DNA of 64,000 nucleotides from CAVQFB01 sp963711675 (GTDB lineage: Bacteria > Acidobacteriota > Terriglobia > Terriglobales > Acidobacteriaceae): positions 83,354 to 147,353 of the forward strand of contig CAVQFB010000015.1 of NCBI GenBank assembly GCA_963711675.1, written 5' to 3'. The translations under genes were made by a program, and so were the position numbers. Below, piece by piece: positions 17,565 through 25,687 of the stretch. Under the pieces are notes generated by a model. It worked only from the letters and a program-made list of their open reading frames with translations. It did no database searches and was not told the DNA's origin. Each line of letters opens with the position of its first letter. Positions within the stretch are counted from its first letter, which is position 1.

Positions 17565-18368
17565 GTGGCGGTGGATGCCATTCAACACGTACGAAGGATG
17601 CGGGGAGGCGCCCAAGGGCACCTCATGCGCTGCTCCGATGGGCATTACTACGTAGTAAAGTTCCGAAACAATCCACAGCACCTTAGAGTGTTGGCGAATG
17701 AGTTCCTAGCAACGAGGCTGGCAGAGCGAGCCGGCTTGCCAGTGCCTGGGACCGAGGTCATTGAGGTAGGTGAGTGGTTGATAACGCATTCAGCAGACCT
17801 GAGTATTCAGCTGGCGAACGGCGCGATTCCTTGCCAGGCGGGGCTTCAGTTCGGATCTCGCTATGTGGTCAATCCTCTGGACGGACAGGTGTTGGATTAT
17901 CTCCCCGTCGAGGTCCTAGACCGCGTTCGTAATCTGGAATCGTTTGCTGGAATGCTGGCGCTGGATAAGTGGACAGGTAACGCCAACGGCAGGCAAGCAG
18001 CGTTCTGGCGGAAGTCACGGGACCGGAAGTACACGGCAGCATTCATCGATCAGGGCTATTGCTTCAATGCTGGAGAATGGACCTTTCCAGACTATCCGCT
18101 CCGCGGTGTCTATCCGCGAAATGAAGTCTACGCGGGCGTACATGGATGGGACTCCTTCGAGCCCTGGCTGTCGCGCATCGAGAACATGGAAGACGACTTA
18201 CTCTGGCAGTTGGCGGGCGAGATCCCCCCTGAGTGGTACGGCGGACAATGGGAAGATCTGGAAAGGCTCGTCCGGAGCTTGCTTCAACGGAGAGAATGCG
18301 TTCGGGAACTGATTGTGACCTTTGCGACGTCGCCGCGAAGGCCATTTCCGAACTGGCCGCAGAACTGA
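17565..18368 (+). CDS. HipA-like kinase family protein
   Basis: 267 residues from GTG. Kinase-like landmarks: ATP-binding Lys32 in YYVVKF, ANEFLATRLAERAGLPVP at ~44-61 as in HipA proteins, catalytic-loop-like LDKWTGNANGRQ (D134, N139), and metal-binding FIDQG (D162) in the DFG place. It is shorter than E. coli HipA (~440 aa) and lacks that protein's N-terminal subdomain, matching the compact HipA_2-type family. It is probably a Ser/Thr kinase; the target is unknown. It lies between terminase and portal, an unusual place, and is followed 32 bases later by a DUF3037 gene, its frequent neighbour in bacterial genomes. Confidence 0.75.
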   Translation: MAVDAIQHVRRMRGGAQGHLMRCSDGHYYVVKFRNNPQHLRVLANEFLATRLAERAGLPVPGTEVIEVGEWLITHSADLSIQLANGAIPCQAGLQFGSRYVVNPLDGQVLDYLPVEVLDRVRNLESFAGMLALDKWTGNANGRQAAFWRKSRDRKYTAAFIDQGYCFNAGEWTFPDYPLRGVYPRNEVYAGVHGWDSFEPWLSRIENMEDDLLWQLAGEIPPEWYGGQWEDLERLVRSLLQRRECVRELIVTFATSPRRPFPNWPQN

Positions 18369-18400
18369 GATGAACGTGGCAGTATAAATGTCATCCTGAG

Positions 18401-19204
18401 ATGTCGGATAAACATCAATTCGAATTTTTCCTGCTCCGATATGTTCCGAATCCGGATGAGGGTGTGAACCTCGGCGTGGTTCTGATCGGAAGTGGAGAGG
18501 ACCGAGCATTTGCGGATGTCCGTTTCCGCCGCGATTGGCGAGCACTACAGTGCATAGACCCTCAGGCCGATATCGAAACATTGCAAGCTTTCGAACGCGA
18601 GATTCGAATGCGGCTCGCCGATCCCGCCGATCGCGATATCTTTTTGAAACAGATGCAGGATTCGTTTTCAAACTTGATCCAGCTCTCGAACACGCATGCG
18701 TGCCTCGGTGACGTTCCCGAAAAAGAGCTGGATAACCTCGCCAAGATCTATCTGGATCGGGCAACGCGCGGCGGAAAACACTTGCCGAGCGGAAGGCAGA
18801 GGATTGTCGCGGCGATGCACAACGCGTTTGATCGGGCGGGCGTGTGGGAATCGATGATGAAGGACATCCCGGTTGAGAAGTACACCTTCAGGGGCGACCC
18901 GCTGAAGATCGACTGCGCCTACCGCCCGAATGGAACCATCAAGATGTTCCATGCCGTGCCCCTTGCGACGGATGTGAACGTCGCGAAGATTCTCGCTTTC
19001 AGTTATCCGCAGATCGTCGAAGGAATTAATAGAGACGAAGGCGCGCGTGCTCTGCTAACGGCGGTGGTTGAAGACAATCTTGATCGAAGCGATGAGGCCA
19101 TTCTGTTCGCTCTCGCAACCATGGACAAGAGCCAGATTGCAGTGACACCAGTCGGCAACATGCCACAGATCGCCGAAGTGGCCAGGCAAGAGATGCGGCT
19201 ATGA
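18401..19204 (+). CDS. DUF3037-family protein
   Basis: 267 residues. The N-terminus FEFFLLRYVPNPDEGVNLGVVL is the hallmark of DUF3037 (RYVPn..rgEfvNiGVvl). A helical middle section follows, then a C-terminal alpha/beta part (DCAYRPNGTIKMFHAVPL). There are no catalytic motifs, signal peptide or membrane segment. It forms a two-gene unit with the HipA-like kinase; the fixed pairing suggests they act together as regulator and effector. Whether it neutralises, activates or is phosphorylated by the kinase cannot be told from sequence. Confidence 0.75.
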   Translation: MSDKHQFEFFLLRYVPNPDEGVNLGVVLIGSGEDRAFADVRFRRDWRALQCIDPQADIETLQAFEREIRMRLADPADRDIFLKQMQDSFSNLIQLSNTHACLGDVPEKELDNLAKIYLDRATRGGKHLPSGRQRIVAAMHNAFDRAGVWESMMKDIPVEKYTFRGDPLKIDCAYRPNGTIKMFHAVPLATDVNVAKILAFSYPQIVEGINRDEGARALLTAVVEDNLDRSDEAILFALATMDKSQIAVTPVGNMPQIAEVARQEMRL

Positions 19205-19270
19205 ATTCAATAAGCTGGTTTTAATACCTTCCCGAAGAAGAGCCGGGGTTGGGCCGGCGCCCAGGAAATC

Positions 19271-20497
19271 ATGAAAATTAAAGCGAAGTTGCGCGGCGCA
19301 ATGCGCCGTGTGGGAGAGTTCCGTCTGCTTCAGGCTGGCCCCGAGGAGAAGCGGCGCACCATCCCACTTCCGTCCATCCTCAATACGTACGGTCCGCAGA
19401 CCAGCCCGATACCAAAGCCCACGTCGGTCAATCTGCGGCGATTTGCGGAAACGCCGATCGCACGCAAAGCGATCAACACCATCAAGGATCGGATCGCAGG
19501 GATGCGATGGCAAGTCCAGACCCGGCGGGGGAAACTGCGTGAGGAGACTTCCGACACTGCTCTGCGGGCACGCATCCTGATGGAGAACTTCGACGCCCCG
19601 AATCCTGATGATTCGTTTCGCTCCTTGACTGAACAAGTACTCGAAGACATCATCGTCGGCGGCTTCGGCGCTATTGAAGTGCAGAGCACGGGATCATCGG
19701 GGCACCCACTGATTTTGTGGCCGGTTGATGGCGCCACGATTCGGATGAAAACGGATTGGGATGGACTGCCGAATTCACCTCGATACGTTCAAGCGACGGG
19801 AAGATTCGGAGCAGAAGGCAACATTGTTCTCAACGACGATGAACTGATTTATATCCGGCTCAATCCGCGCACTCACACACCGTTTGGACTCGGTCGGCTC
19901 GAGGTTGCCTTTGAAACGATCAATGCGTTTCTGAGCGCACACAAATATGCATCCCGGCTGGCGTCCAACTCGGTCGTGCAATACGCGCTCTGGTTGAAGG
20001 ATCTCAGCCCTTCTCATCACGAGCGCCTGATTCGCTGGTGGCAGGATGAGATCGAGGGTACGGGACGAGTTCCAATTCTTTCCGTCGAGAACAAACCCGA
20101 AGTGCTGAGATTTGGTGGGGGAACAGACGCGGATCTGCGGCTGGCCTGGCAGGAGTTTCTGATTCGAGTAATTGCCGACGCCTTCGACTTGTCTCCACAA
20201 TCCTTGGGCCTGGAACGTGACGTGAATCGGTCCACTGCCGCCGAGGCAGGCGACCAGGTGTTTCGGCAAGCGATCGTTCCGACGGCGAGGCTGCTTGCCG
20301 AGCACCTCACGCGTGATGCGATTGCCAAGAAACTCGGCTGGCCCGACCTGGAATTCGTATTCACCGACGTAGATGCCCGCAACGAGATGGAAGACGCTCA
20401 GATCCAGGAGATTCTGTTGCGCAACGGCGTGTTAACGGTAAATGAAGTAAGACGAATGAGAGGGCTCGCGCCGACGGCGGGCCAGCAGTCAGGCTAA
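19271..20497 (+). CDS. phage portal protein
   Basis: 408 residues. The dodecameric portal forms the DNA channel at the capsid vertex and docks the terminase. Visible signs: PIARKAINTIKDRIAGMRW near 60, LTEQVLEDIIVGGFGAIEV (~120-140), a stem/wing region LRFGGGTDADLRLAWQEFLIRVIADAFDLSPQSLGL typical of HK97/phi29-like portals, and RSTAAEAGDQVFRQAI near 320. The length is normal. The position directly before the protease-like and capsid genes fits. Confidence 0.85.
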   Translation: MKIKAKLRGAMRRVGEFRLLQAGPEEKRRTIPLPSILNTYGPQTSPIPKPTSVNLRRFAETPIARKAINTIKDRIAGMRWQVQTRRGKLREETSDTALRARILMENFDAPNPDDSFRSLTEQVLEDIIVGGFGAIEVQSTGSSGHPLILWPVDGATIRMKTDWDGLPNSPRYVQATGRFGAEGNIVLNDDELIYIRLNPRTHTPFGLGRLEVAFETINAFLSAHKYASRLASNSVVQYALWLKDLSPSHHERLIRWWQDEIEGTGRVPILSVENKPEVLRFGGGTDADLRLAWQEFLIRVIADAFDLSPQSLGLERDVNRSTAAEAGDQVFRQAIVPTARLLAEHLTRDAIAKKLGWPDLEFVFTDVDARNEMEDAQIQEILLRNGVLTVNEVRRMRGLAPTAGQQSG

Positions 20498-20571
20498 CGG
20501 CCCGGTTCAACCGAGGACAACCAAGACTCCCCAAGGTCAGATGCACTCAAAGGTTTCGCCCAGGATGGCAA

Positions 20572-21108
20572 GTGATGATGAATGTCGAGTTGGAATCGAT
20601 GGCGATCGAGATGCCGGTCGTGGATGGGCATCCCAATCGAGAACCGTTTCGAGGAGTATTGACGATAGTTGATCAAGCCTCCGATAGGCCTCCGTCCGGA
20701 GCCCGCGGACACCGAGTGTTGCTAACCCGCGCTGCGGCAGAAGCTGCTCTGGCCTCTCTGCTGGGAATGGCGCTGGATTACTCGCCCTCTCTCGACCGCC
20801 ACGACACACGCCGTAAAGTCGGCGTCATCACACGAGCTGAAATTGCCGGCCGCAATCTGGAACTCAGCGGCTATCTCTTTGCCAAAGACTTTCCGGAGAT
20901 CGTCCAGGAGATCGCTCGTTCGGAGTCGGTGAGCCGCGAAGAACTCCTGATGTCTGCACTCGGTATGTCATACGAGCTCGCCGACGCAAGGGTGGCAGAC
21001 ATACGCGCAAAAGTATGGACTTTGACGAAAGTCACGTTTACCGGAGCGGCCATCTTGCGACGCGACAAAGCGGCCTATCGGCAAACATGGATTGAACTCG
21101 GCAATTAG
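20572..21108 (+). CDS. prohead-protease-like protein
   Basis: 178 residues between portal and scaffold-like genes, the usual place of the capsid maturation protease. It contains SLDRHDTRRKVGVITRAEI (candidate catalytic His), ELSGYLFAKDFPEIVQEI and LGMSYELADARV (candidate Ser in the strand that carries the nucleophile in S78-like proteases), then KVTFTGAAILRRDKAAY. These fit a herpes/HK97-type assembly protease, but similarity is weak enough that a non-proteolytic Mu I/Z-like protein remains possible. Confidence 0.55.
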   Translation: MMMNVELESMAIEMPVVDGHPNREPFRGVLTIVDQASDRPPSGARGHRVLLTRAAAEAALASLLGMALDYSPSLDRHDTRRKVGVITRAEIAGRNLELSGYLFAKDFPEIVQEIARSESVSREELLMSALGMSYELADARVADIRAKVWTLTKVTFTGAAILRRDKAAYRQTWIELGN

Positions 21109-21181
21109 GCCGGCGTAGTAGCAAGATCCGCAATACGGGCGTCGATTGGCCCGTTGTCACAGCACTTTCTAAGGAGACCCC

Positions 21182-21616
21182 ATGAATGAAGAGATGAATC
21201 AGCAAATGACCGCAACCGCAGAGAGGCTCGCCGCCGCAGCGGAAGCTCTTGACCGCGTGCTGGAACGACTGGATGCACAGCAGCAAGCGCTCAACGCAAA
21301 GGTGGATCGAATTGTGGCCGCGGTGGAAGAACGCTCCGCGTTCATCGAGCCCGATCCCGCCGCCGCTACCAGCGTTCAGCAAATGCAACAACGCCTTGCG
21401 GAACTCGAGAAAGCTAACACCGACCTGAAAGCCCAGACTGCGCGCTTGGCGCGGAAGACTTTGTCACCGCTTGTCTCCGCGCTGCTCGCCAAGAGCGTAG
21501 ACAACAGCGGTGAGAAGCTCGATCCCGCTGCCATCGACAAGACTCTCCAGGCGCTGACCGTCGAGCAGAGGATCGCCGTAAAAGCCGAGATGGCGCGCGC
21601 CGGCATGATCGAGTAG
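21182..21616 (+). CDS. coiled-coil protein, candidate capsid scaffold
   Basis: 144 residues with AAGGAGA 6-12 bases before ATG. Nearly all of the first 95 residues form heptad-like helix (ERLAAAAEALDRVLERLD, later LAELEKANTDLKAQTARL). The C-terminus is a compact helical tail (KTLQALTVEQRIAVKAEMARAG). A small helical protein just before the major capsid gene is typically the scaffold. A strong terminator lies between it and the capsid gene. Confidence 0.5.
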   Translation: MNEEMNQQMTATAERLAAAAEALDRVLERLDAQQQALNAKVDRIVAAVEERSAFIEPDPAAATSVQQMQQRLAELEKANTDLKAQTARLARKTLSPLVSALLAKSVDNSGEKLDPAAIDKTLQALTVEQRIAVKAEMARAGMIE

Positions 21617-21659
21617 AGCTAGCCACCACTACTCGGCAAACAGCTTCGTCGGAAACTCT

Positions 21660-21692
21660 GGGCACGACCACGCGTCGTGCCCTTTCTGTTTT
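21660..21692 (+). terminator. hairpin terminator between scaffold-like and capsid genes
   Basis: GGGCACGAC (21660-21668) and GTCGTGCCC (21674-21682) form a perfect 9-bp stem with a 5-base loop, followed by TTTCTGTTTT. The capsid gene therefore probably has its own promoter or depends on antitermination. Confidence 0.8.
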
Positions 21693-21802
21693 GTGGACGG
21701 CAGGCGGTGAGCGATCGACTGCACTCAGATTGATCAGCGCCGACAACTGCGGCCATTCGGCACAGGAATCACACGTAGTCAACTTTCTACTCAGGAGAAA
21801 AC

Positions 21803-22774
21803 ATGAAAGCACTTTTTATGGATCTGCACGCGGCAGCCGACTATCTTGGGCCCGGTGCCGTGGAAATCAACCGGTATCAAACTGAAATCACTGACATCGT
21901 GCGCCGGCGCGGCGTGTTTGGACAGAGAATCCGGCAGGTTCCTGCCACCGGCCATCCCTCCCGATTCTTTGAGCAGACGGCCATCGCTTCGCCCGCTGCG
22001 ACAGACGCATTCGTCGATCCACGAAACATTGTGACCAAAGTCGGGTCGCCAACGCGCGCAGAACGCAGTGTTCCACTGAAAGCGCTCGTCTCTCAAATCA
22101 ACTACAACCTCTTCGACATCGAGGTGGGTGCGCAGCAGAGTCAGTTCGCATTCCTGCAGGCCAAGGATCTCGCCGACTCGGTGGAAGGACTCATGCGTAC
22201 GCATGATGTCGCGCTTTGGAACGGCAATGACACGTCCCTGGGCACGCCGACCACACAACAATATTTCGGGGTCTGCGGCCAGATTGAGGCCGGCGGCAAC
22301 TCTCTCACCATCCACACGTCGGACCTCCTTGTTGATGGTCTGAAGTCGACGGTGGCCCAGATGGTTGCGAACTCCTCGTTCGAGGTTCGACCCACGGCAA
22401 TCTACGCGAATCCCGTTCTGCTCGATCTGATCGACCGCGAAATGAAGACGGCCTACAACGTCGTGCTCTCGACGGTGGACATTACGGGCGGCTTGCGCGT
22501 GAAAGCGCTGTCAACCCAGGCAGGAGATCTGCCCCTGATTCCGGAGTGGGCGCTGGGCTACACCGGAACGCCAGGCAGCGGTTCGGCAGTCTTACCCTGC
22601 TACATCGTGAGCGAAGACTTGATCGAGTATCACTGGCTCACCGACGCCAGCCCGAGAGTGTTCCAGCTTGGGCTTCCGGGCTCGCTGGCCTCCCAGATGG
22701 TCGTGGTGAAGTTTGGCGCTCCCGTAGTGAAGGGCGCGTCATACGCACACTACGAAGTCAAAGTGAATCGTTAA
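21803..22774 (+). CDS. phage major capsid protein
   Basis: 323 residues; AGGAG precedes ATG. Recognisable capsid features of the HK97-like fold: an N-arm ending in VPATGHPSRFFEQTAIA, spine helix LQAKDLADSVEGLMRTHDVALWNGNDT (~112-140), P-domain strand FEVRPTAIYANPVLLDLIDRE (~194-214) and C-terminal strand RVFQLGLPGSLASQMVVVKFGAPVVKGASYAHYEVKVNR. It builds the icosahedral shell. It is transcribed after a terminator and followed by a structured spacer, a layout that would give it separate dosage. Confidence 0.85.
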   Translation: MKALFMDLHAAADYLGPGAVEINRYQTEITDIVRRRGVFGQRIRQVPATGHPSRFFEQTAIASPAATDAFVDPRNIVTKVGSPTRAERSVPLKALVSQINYNLFDIEVGAQQSQFAFLQAKDLADSVEGLMRTHDVALWNGNDTSLGTPTTQQYFGVCGQIEAGGNSLTIHTSDLLVDGLKSTVAQMVANSSFEVRPTAIYANPVLLDLIDREMKTAYNVVLSTVDITGGLRVKALSTQAGDLPLIPEWALGYTGTPGSGSAVLPCYIVSEDLIEYHWLTDASPRVFQLGLPGSLASQMVVVKFGAPVVKGASYAHYEVKVNR

Positions 22775-22796
22775 CCTCTACCCGTTTGCCGCCAGT

Positions 22797-22862
22797 CGTT
22801 AGGAAAGTGGTAGCTGCTCCGCTCGGGTCCAAGACCACTTGGCTCTGCGGGGAATCCTAACG
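22797..22862 (+). other. structured RNA element after the capsid gene
   Basis: Two nested perfect inverted repeats: CGTTAGGA (22797-22804) with TCCTAACG (22855-22862), and AAGTGGT (22805-22811) with ACCACTT (22834-22840). A 14-base one-sided bulge separates the two stems. No T-tract follows, so it is not a simple terminator. It could be an mRNA processing or stabilising element, or a small RNA. Confidence 0.55.
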
Positions 22863-22897
22863 GCTCACGGCCAGGAAGGCTCAGGAATGAGGCGCAA

Positions 22898-23524
22898 ATG
22901 AACTATCTCTCAGCCTCGGAATATGAGGCGTACGGGCTGGAGGCAACGACACCTTCGGCATGGATCACCACCGCCTCGGCGCTCGTGGACGCACATTGCA
23001 GGCGCATCACGCTCGCACTCGCGCAATATGTGGAACGGTTGCGACTCGATCCGGGTCGCAATACGCTTCGCCTCAGCTATCTTCCGTTGGCGTTGGTAGC
23101 ACCTGCCACGTCGCCGATCGTCGCGGCGCGCGGACGCTATGGAATTCCTCGGCGAGGCGACGATTCCAGCGGTGAACTGGCCTTCGATGTGGCTCAGGTG
23201 TTCTCGCTGCCTGGCACTTGGACAGATCTTGATCCAGCTGCCGTGGAGTTTTTTGCAGAGACGGGAGAGTTAGCGTTACCACTCAACCCGCTTGGCCTCT
23301 GGTACAGCGAACTTGAAATCACCTACACCGCTGGTCTGGACGTTTTGCCAGACGCGGTCAAAACAGCGTGTGCACAAATCGTGCGCAACGCGCAAGCGAC
23401 TCCAGCTCTGAATGTAAGGGCAGGACAGCTTGACCGCGTACGCCTTGACTATTTCGCTGACACCCTGCTCGACCAGAATGTCCGCGCATTGTTGGCGCCG
23501 TATGTGGCGCAGAAAATGGGATAG
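22898..23524 (+). CDS. head-tail connector protein
   Basis: 208 residues. The N-terminus MNYLSASEYEAYGLEATTPSAWITTASALVDAHCRR is the helical opening of phage gp6-like connectors (S-x-x-E/D-x-x-x-x-G ... W I ... A S x x I D x x C). A beta insert follows, and a C-terminal helix (LPDAVKTACAQIVRNAQAT). It should form the ring below the portal. Gene order (after capsid) agrees. It ends two bases before the next ORF start. Confidence 0.75.
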   Translation: MNYLSASEYEAYGLEATTPSAWITTASALVDAHCRRITLALAQYVERLRLDPGRNTLRLSYLPLALVAPATSPIVAARGRYGIPRRGDDSSGELAFDVAQVFSLPGTWTDLDPAAVEFFAETGELALPLNPLGLWYSELEITYTAGLDVLPDAVKTACAQIVRNAQATPALNVRAGQLDRVRLDYFADTLLDQNVRALLAPYVAQKMG

Positions 23525-23526
23525 CC

Positions 23527-23949
23527 ATGCTCACCGTTGGAAGTGGACCGGGTATCTGCGGTATCGCGCTGGTGCGAGCCGCCGACGCGATGCTGCGATC
23601 GCTTGGCGGTCAGGAAATCAGCTTGCTGATTCCGCAAGCAAGTCTGCCGAGCGAGGCCGCCGCTCAGATCGGCCTCGTGGATCCTGGCGTAGAGGAAGTA
23701 AAGCTCGCGCCTGTGGTGATACTGAACCTGCTGACATCCAATTCTGGCCCGCGGCGAAGGGTCGAGTTTCTTGTGCCGGCATCAGCTATCACGGATCAAC
23801 TCAGCTCCCGAAACGTCGCCTCGGCCCAGGCATTCTTTGACGAAGCCTTGGGGGTCTTGCACGACGGAGAGCTGTTTCACATCGAGGGCATCACAACCGA
23901 ATATTTCGCTGGCACGGCGTATCTATACCGCGTACTGGCGGTGGAGTAA
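23527..23949 (+). CDS. phage head-tail joining / tail-completion-like protein
   Basis: 140 residues, mostly beta: ICGIALVRAADAMLRSLGGQEISLLIP, then VEFLVPASAITDQL and LFHIEGITTEYFAGTAYLYRVLAVE. This layout resembles small head-closure proteins that sit after the connector. No firm family match can be claimed. It is tightly packed (2-base gap) with the connector. Confidence 0.5.
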   Translation: MLTVGSGPGICGIALVRAADAMLRSLGGQEISLLIPQASLPSEAAAQIGLVDPGVEEVKLAPVVILNLLTSNSGPRRRVEFLVPASAITDQLSSRNVASAQAFFDEALGVLHDGELFHIEGITTEYFAGTAYLYRVLAVE

Positions 23950-23986
23950 GACCGGCGCTGCACCAGGATCAAGAGAACACCAAGCT

Positions 23987-24520
23987 ATGCAATCTGCCAA
24001 AGACAGTTTTTACATGGCGCTTCAAGCGCGGCTGGCGGCACTGAACCCGGCGCGAACCGTGACCATGAATGGCGTAACTCGGCCCGCAGTGATCGTGCTC
24101 GAAAATGAGTTGCTGAGTTCCGCTGAGCTGATGGCTGACGCTTTCTATATCGAATGGGGACAAGCCGCGCTCGTTGACCGCCAGGCTGGGAGCCGCGCCT
24201 TAGTCAAGCTTGCGTGTGCAATTTCCTATTTCAGCTCCGGAACTTGCGATAGCACAGTCGATCGCGGACGAATGTTGGCGACGCTGGACATAGAACTGTT
24301 CCGCATTTGCGAGCCCCCGAGCACGGCCAAGTGCGACTTCAGCCAGGCTCCAACCGTCGACCTCGGGACCTGCGTGTTCTGGACCCGACCGCAATTAGAT
24401 CAATGGAGCCCAAGCGCCAACCCTACGGTTTCAGCCAGAGCCGGATCGGGGACTGCCGATCTGCCTCGGCACCTTGCTTCCATAAGCGTTTTCTTTTTCC
24501 CAGAGGTGAACCTACTGTGA
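23987..24520 (+). CDS. phage tail-terminator-like protein
   Basis: 177 residues from ATG 23987; the longer frame upstream is a shadow of the previous gene. The protein opens with a helix (SFYMALQARLAALNPARTV) and continues with beta strands (RPAVIVLENEL, AFYIEWGQAAL, LVKLACAISYFSS). By order (connector, completion, this, tail tube) it should cap or nucleate the tail. Its stop overlaps the next GTG start (GTGA). Confidence 0.5.
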   Translation: MQSAKDSFYMALQARLAALNPARTVTMNGVTRPAVIVLENELLSSAELMADAFYIEWGQAALVDRQAGSRALVKLACAISYFSSGTCDSTVDRGRMLATLDIELFRICEPPSTAKCDFSQAPTVDLGTCVFWTRPQLDQWSPSANPTVSARAGSGTADLPRHLASISVFFFPEVNLL

Positions 24521-25515
24521 GCACATCCGCCCTGCGAGCGGCCATGATCCCGGTGACCCGGCGCGTGAGGGCCTACTTTGCGCCCGTCGATCGCGCCAGC
24601 GAAGCGCCTGTGGTTTTCGATCCTGCGAAATCTGGTGCGTTTCTACCCGACGCTCCTCCTGCACCGTGGCGTGACCTGGGCTGGATCGACAACTTTCATC
24701 GCTATTGCGGTACGCCGACCGAAGTGATTCGCGCCGGCACTCGAGGCGCACCCGTCGGCCAGTTTCGCGGCGCGCTGAATGTTCATGTGGAATTTGACTT
24801 CCGAGAGTGGGGCAAGCTGCAGATGGCTCTCGCCGGCGGATCCGAGAACATGAACGTCCTCGCGGCAGATCCCAACTCGGACCCGTTACCGGCGGGCGGC
24901 ACTCCCCTTGCACCAGTTGCAACTCTGCCTGGCTCCACCGACAGTGAAATCTTTCTAGGGGAAGGTGCTGTGGATGCCTTCACGATCGGCGACTTGGTCG
25001 CCGTGGATGTTGATTACGCACAGCAAACCGGATATGTCGGCACCGGCCTTTCTGCGGCTTACGTGAAGGATCCCGCCGACGTCTCGAGAGACACGAACTA
25101 TGTCCGGCGCGTGACGTTCAATGTTGGCCGTGTCGCGGAAAAGACAGCGACTTCTCTGCTGCTCGCGCAGCCGCTGCTGGGAGGGGCGCCCGCACCCGGG
25201 GCGGGAGTTCAGAAGGTCATCGCATTCCTCGACCGGGAGGGCGGATCCTTTTTCCAGGAGTGGTCGGCGTTGTTTCTCCTGCAGGAAGACTCAGGGGGAA
25301 GGGTGTGCTTCTACTACCCTCGGCTCAGTCCTGACCTTGGGGCGAAGAACTCGACACCGGTGGAACGTGAACAGGCGATTGAGGTTGTGGCTCCCCACAG
25401 TTCGACATCGCTGCACGCATCGTTCCTTGGGCTTCCCTATCAGGATGCGAGCGATAGCCAACCTGTGGTCTGCTATAGGACGTACTTTCCTGCCGACATG
25501 TCGGCAGTCTACTGA
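24517..25515 (+). CDS. phage tail-tube-like protein
   Basis: 333 residues from GTG 24517, which overlaps the preceding stop and has AGAGGTGA upstream; the frame open from 24307 is a shadow. Blocks seen: VRAYFAPVDRASEAPVVFDPA, WRDLGWIDNFHRYCGTP, then GALNVHVEFDFREWGKLQMALAGGSE (a tail-tube style strand-turn-strand), and a C-terminal beta region with YYPRLSPD. Order and style suggest the major tail protein. The usual tape-measure gene does not follow. Confidence 0.5.
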   Translation: MSTSALRAAMIPVTRRVRAYFAPVDRASEAPVVFDPAKSGAFLPDAPPAPWRDLGWIDNFHRYCGTPTEVIRAGTRGAPVGQFRGALNVHVEFDFREWGKLQMALAGGSENMNVLAADPNSDPLPAGGTPLAPVATLPGSTDSEIFLGEGAVDAFTIGDLVAVDVDYAQQTGYVGTGLSAAYVKDPADVSRDTNYVRRVTFNVGRVAEKTATSLLLAQPLLGGAPAPGAGVQKVIAFLDREGGSFFQEWSALFLLQEDSGGRVCFYYPRLSPDLGAKNSTPVEREQAIEVVAPHSSTSLHASFLGLPYQDASDSQPVVCYRTYFPADMSAVY

Positions 25516-25687
25516 TCTGAGCCCCGAGTCCTAATCGGTAAAGTCGTTGCCTTCCCAGCCATCTCACTTTCACGAGCCGCATAGTGGATCGGCAGCACAG
25601 TTTTTTTCGAAAACGGAACACCAGAGTCAGTGTCGCTGTTCAATCCTGCGATAGCCGCACTATTTCGACCCATCATTAAACAAGAGA

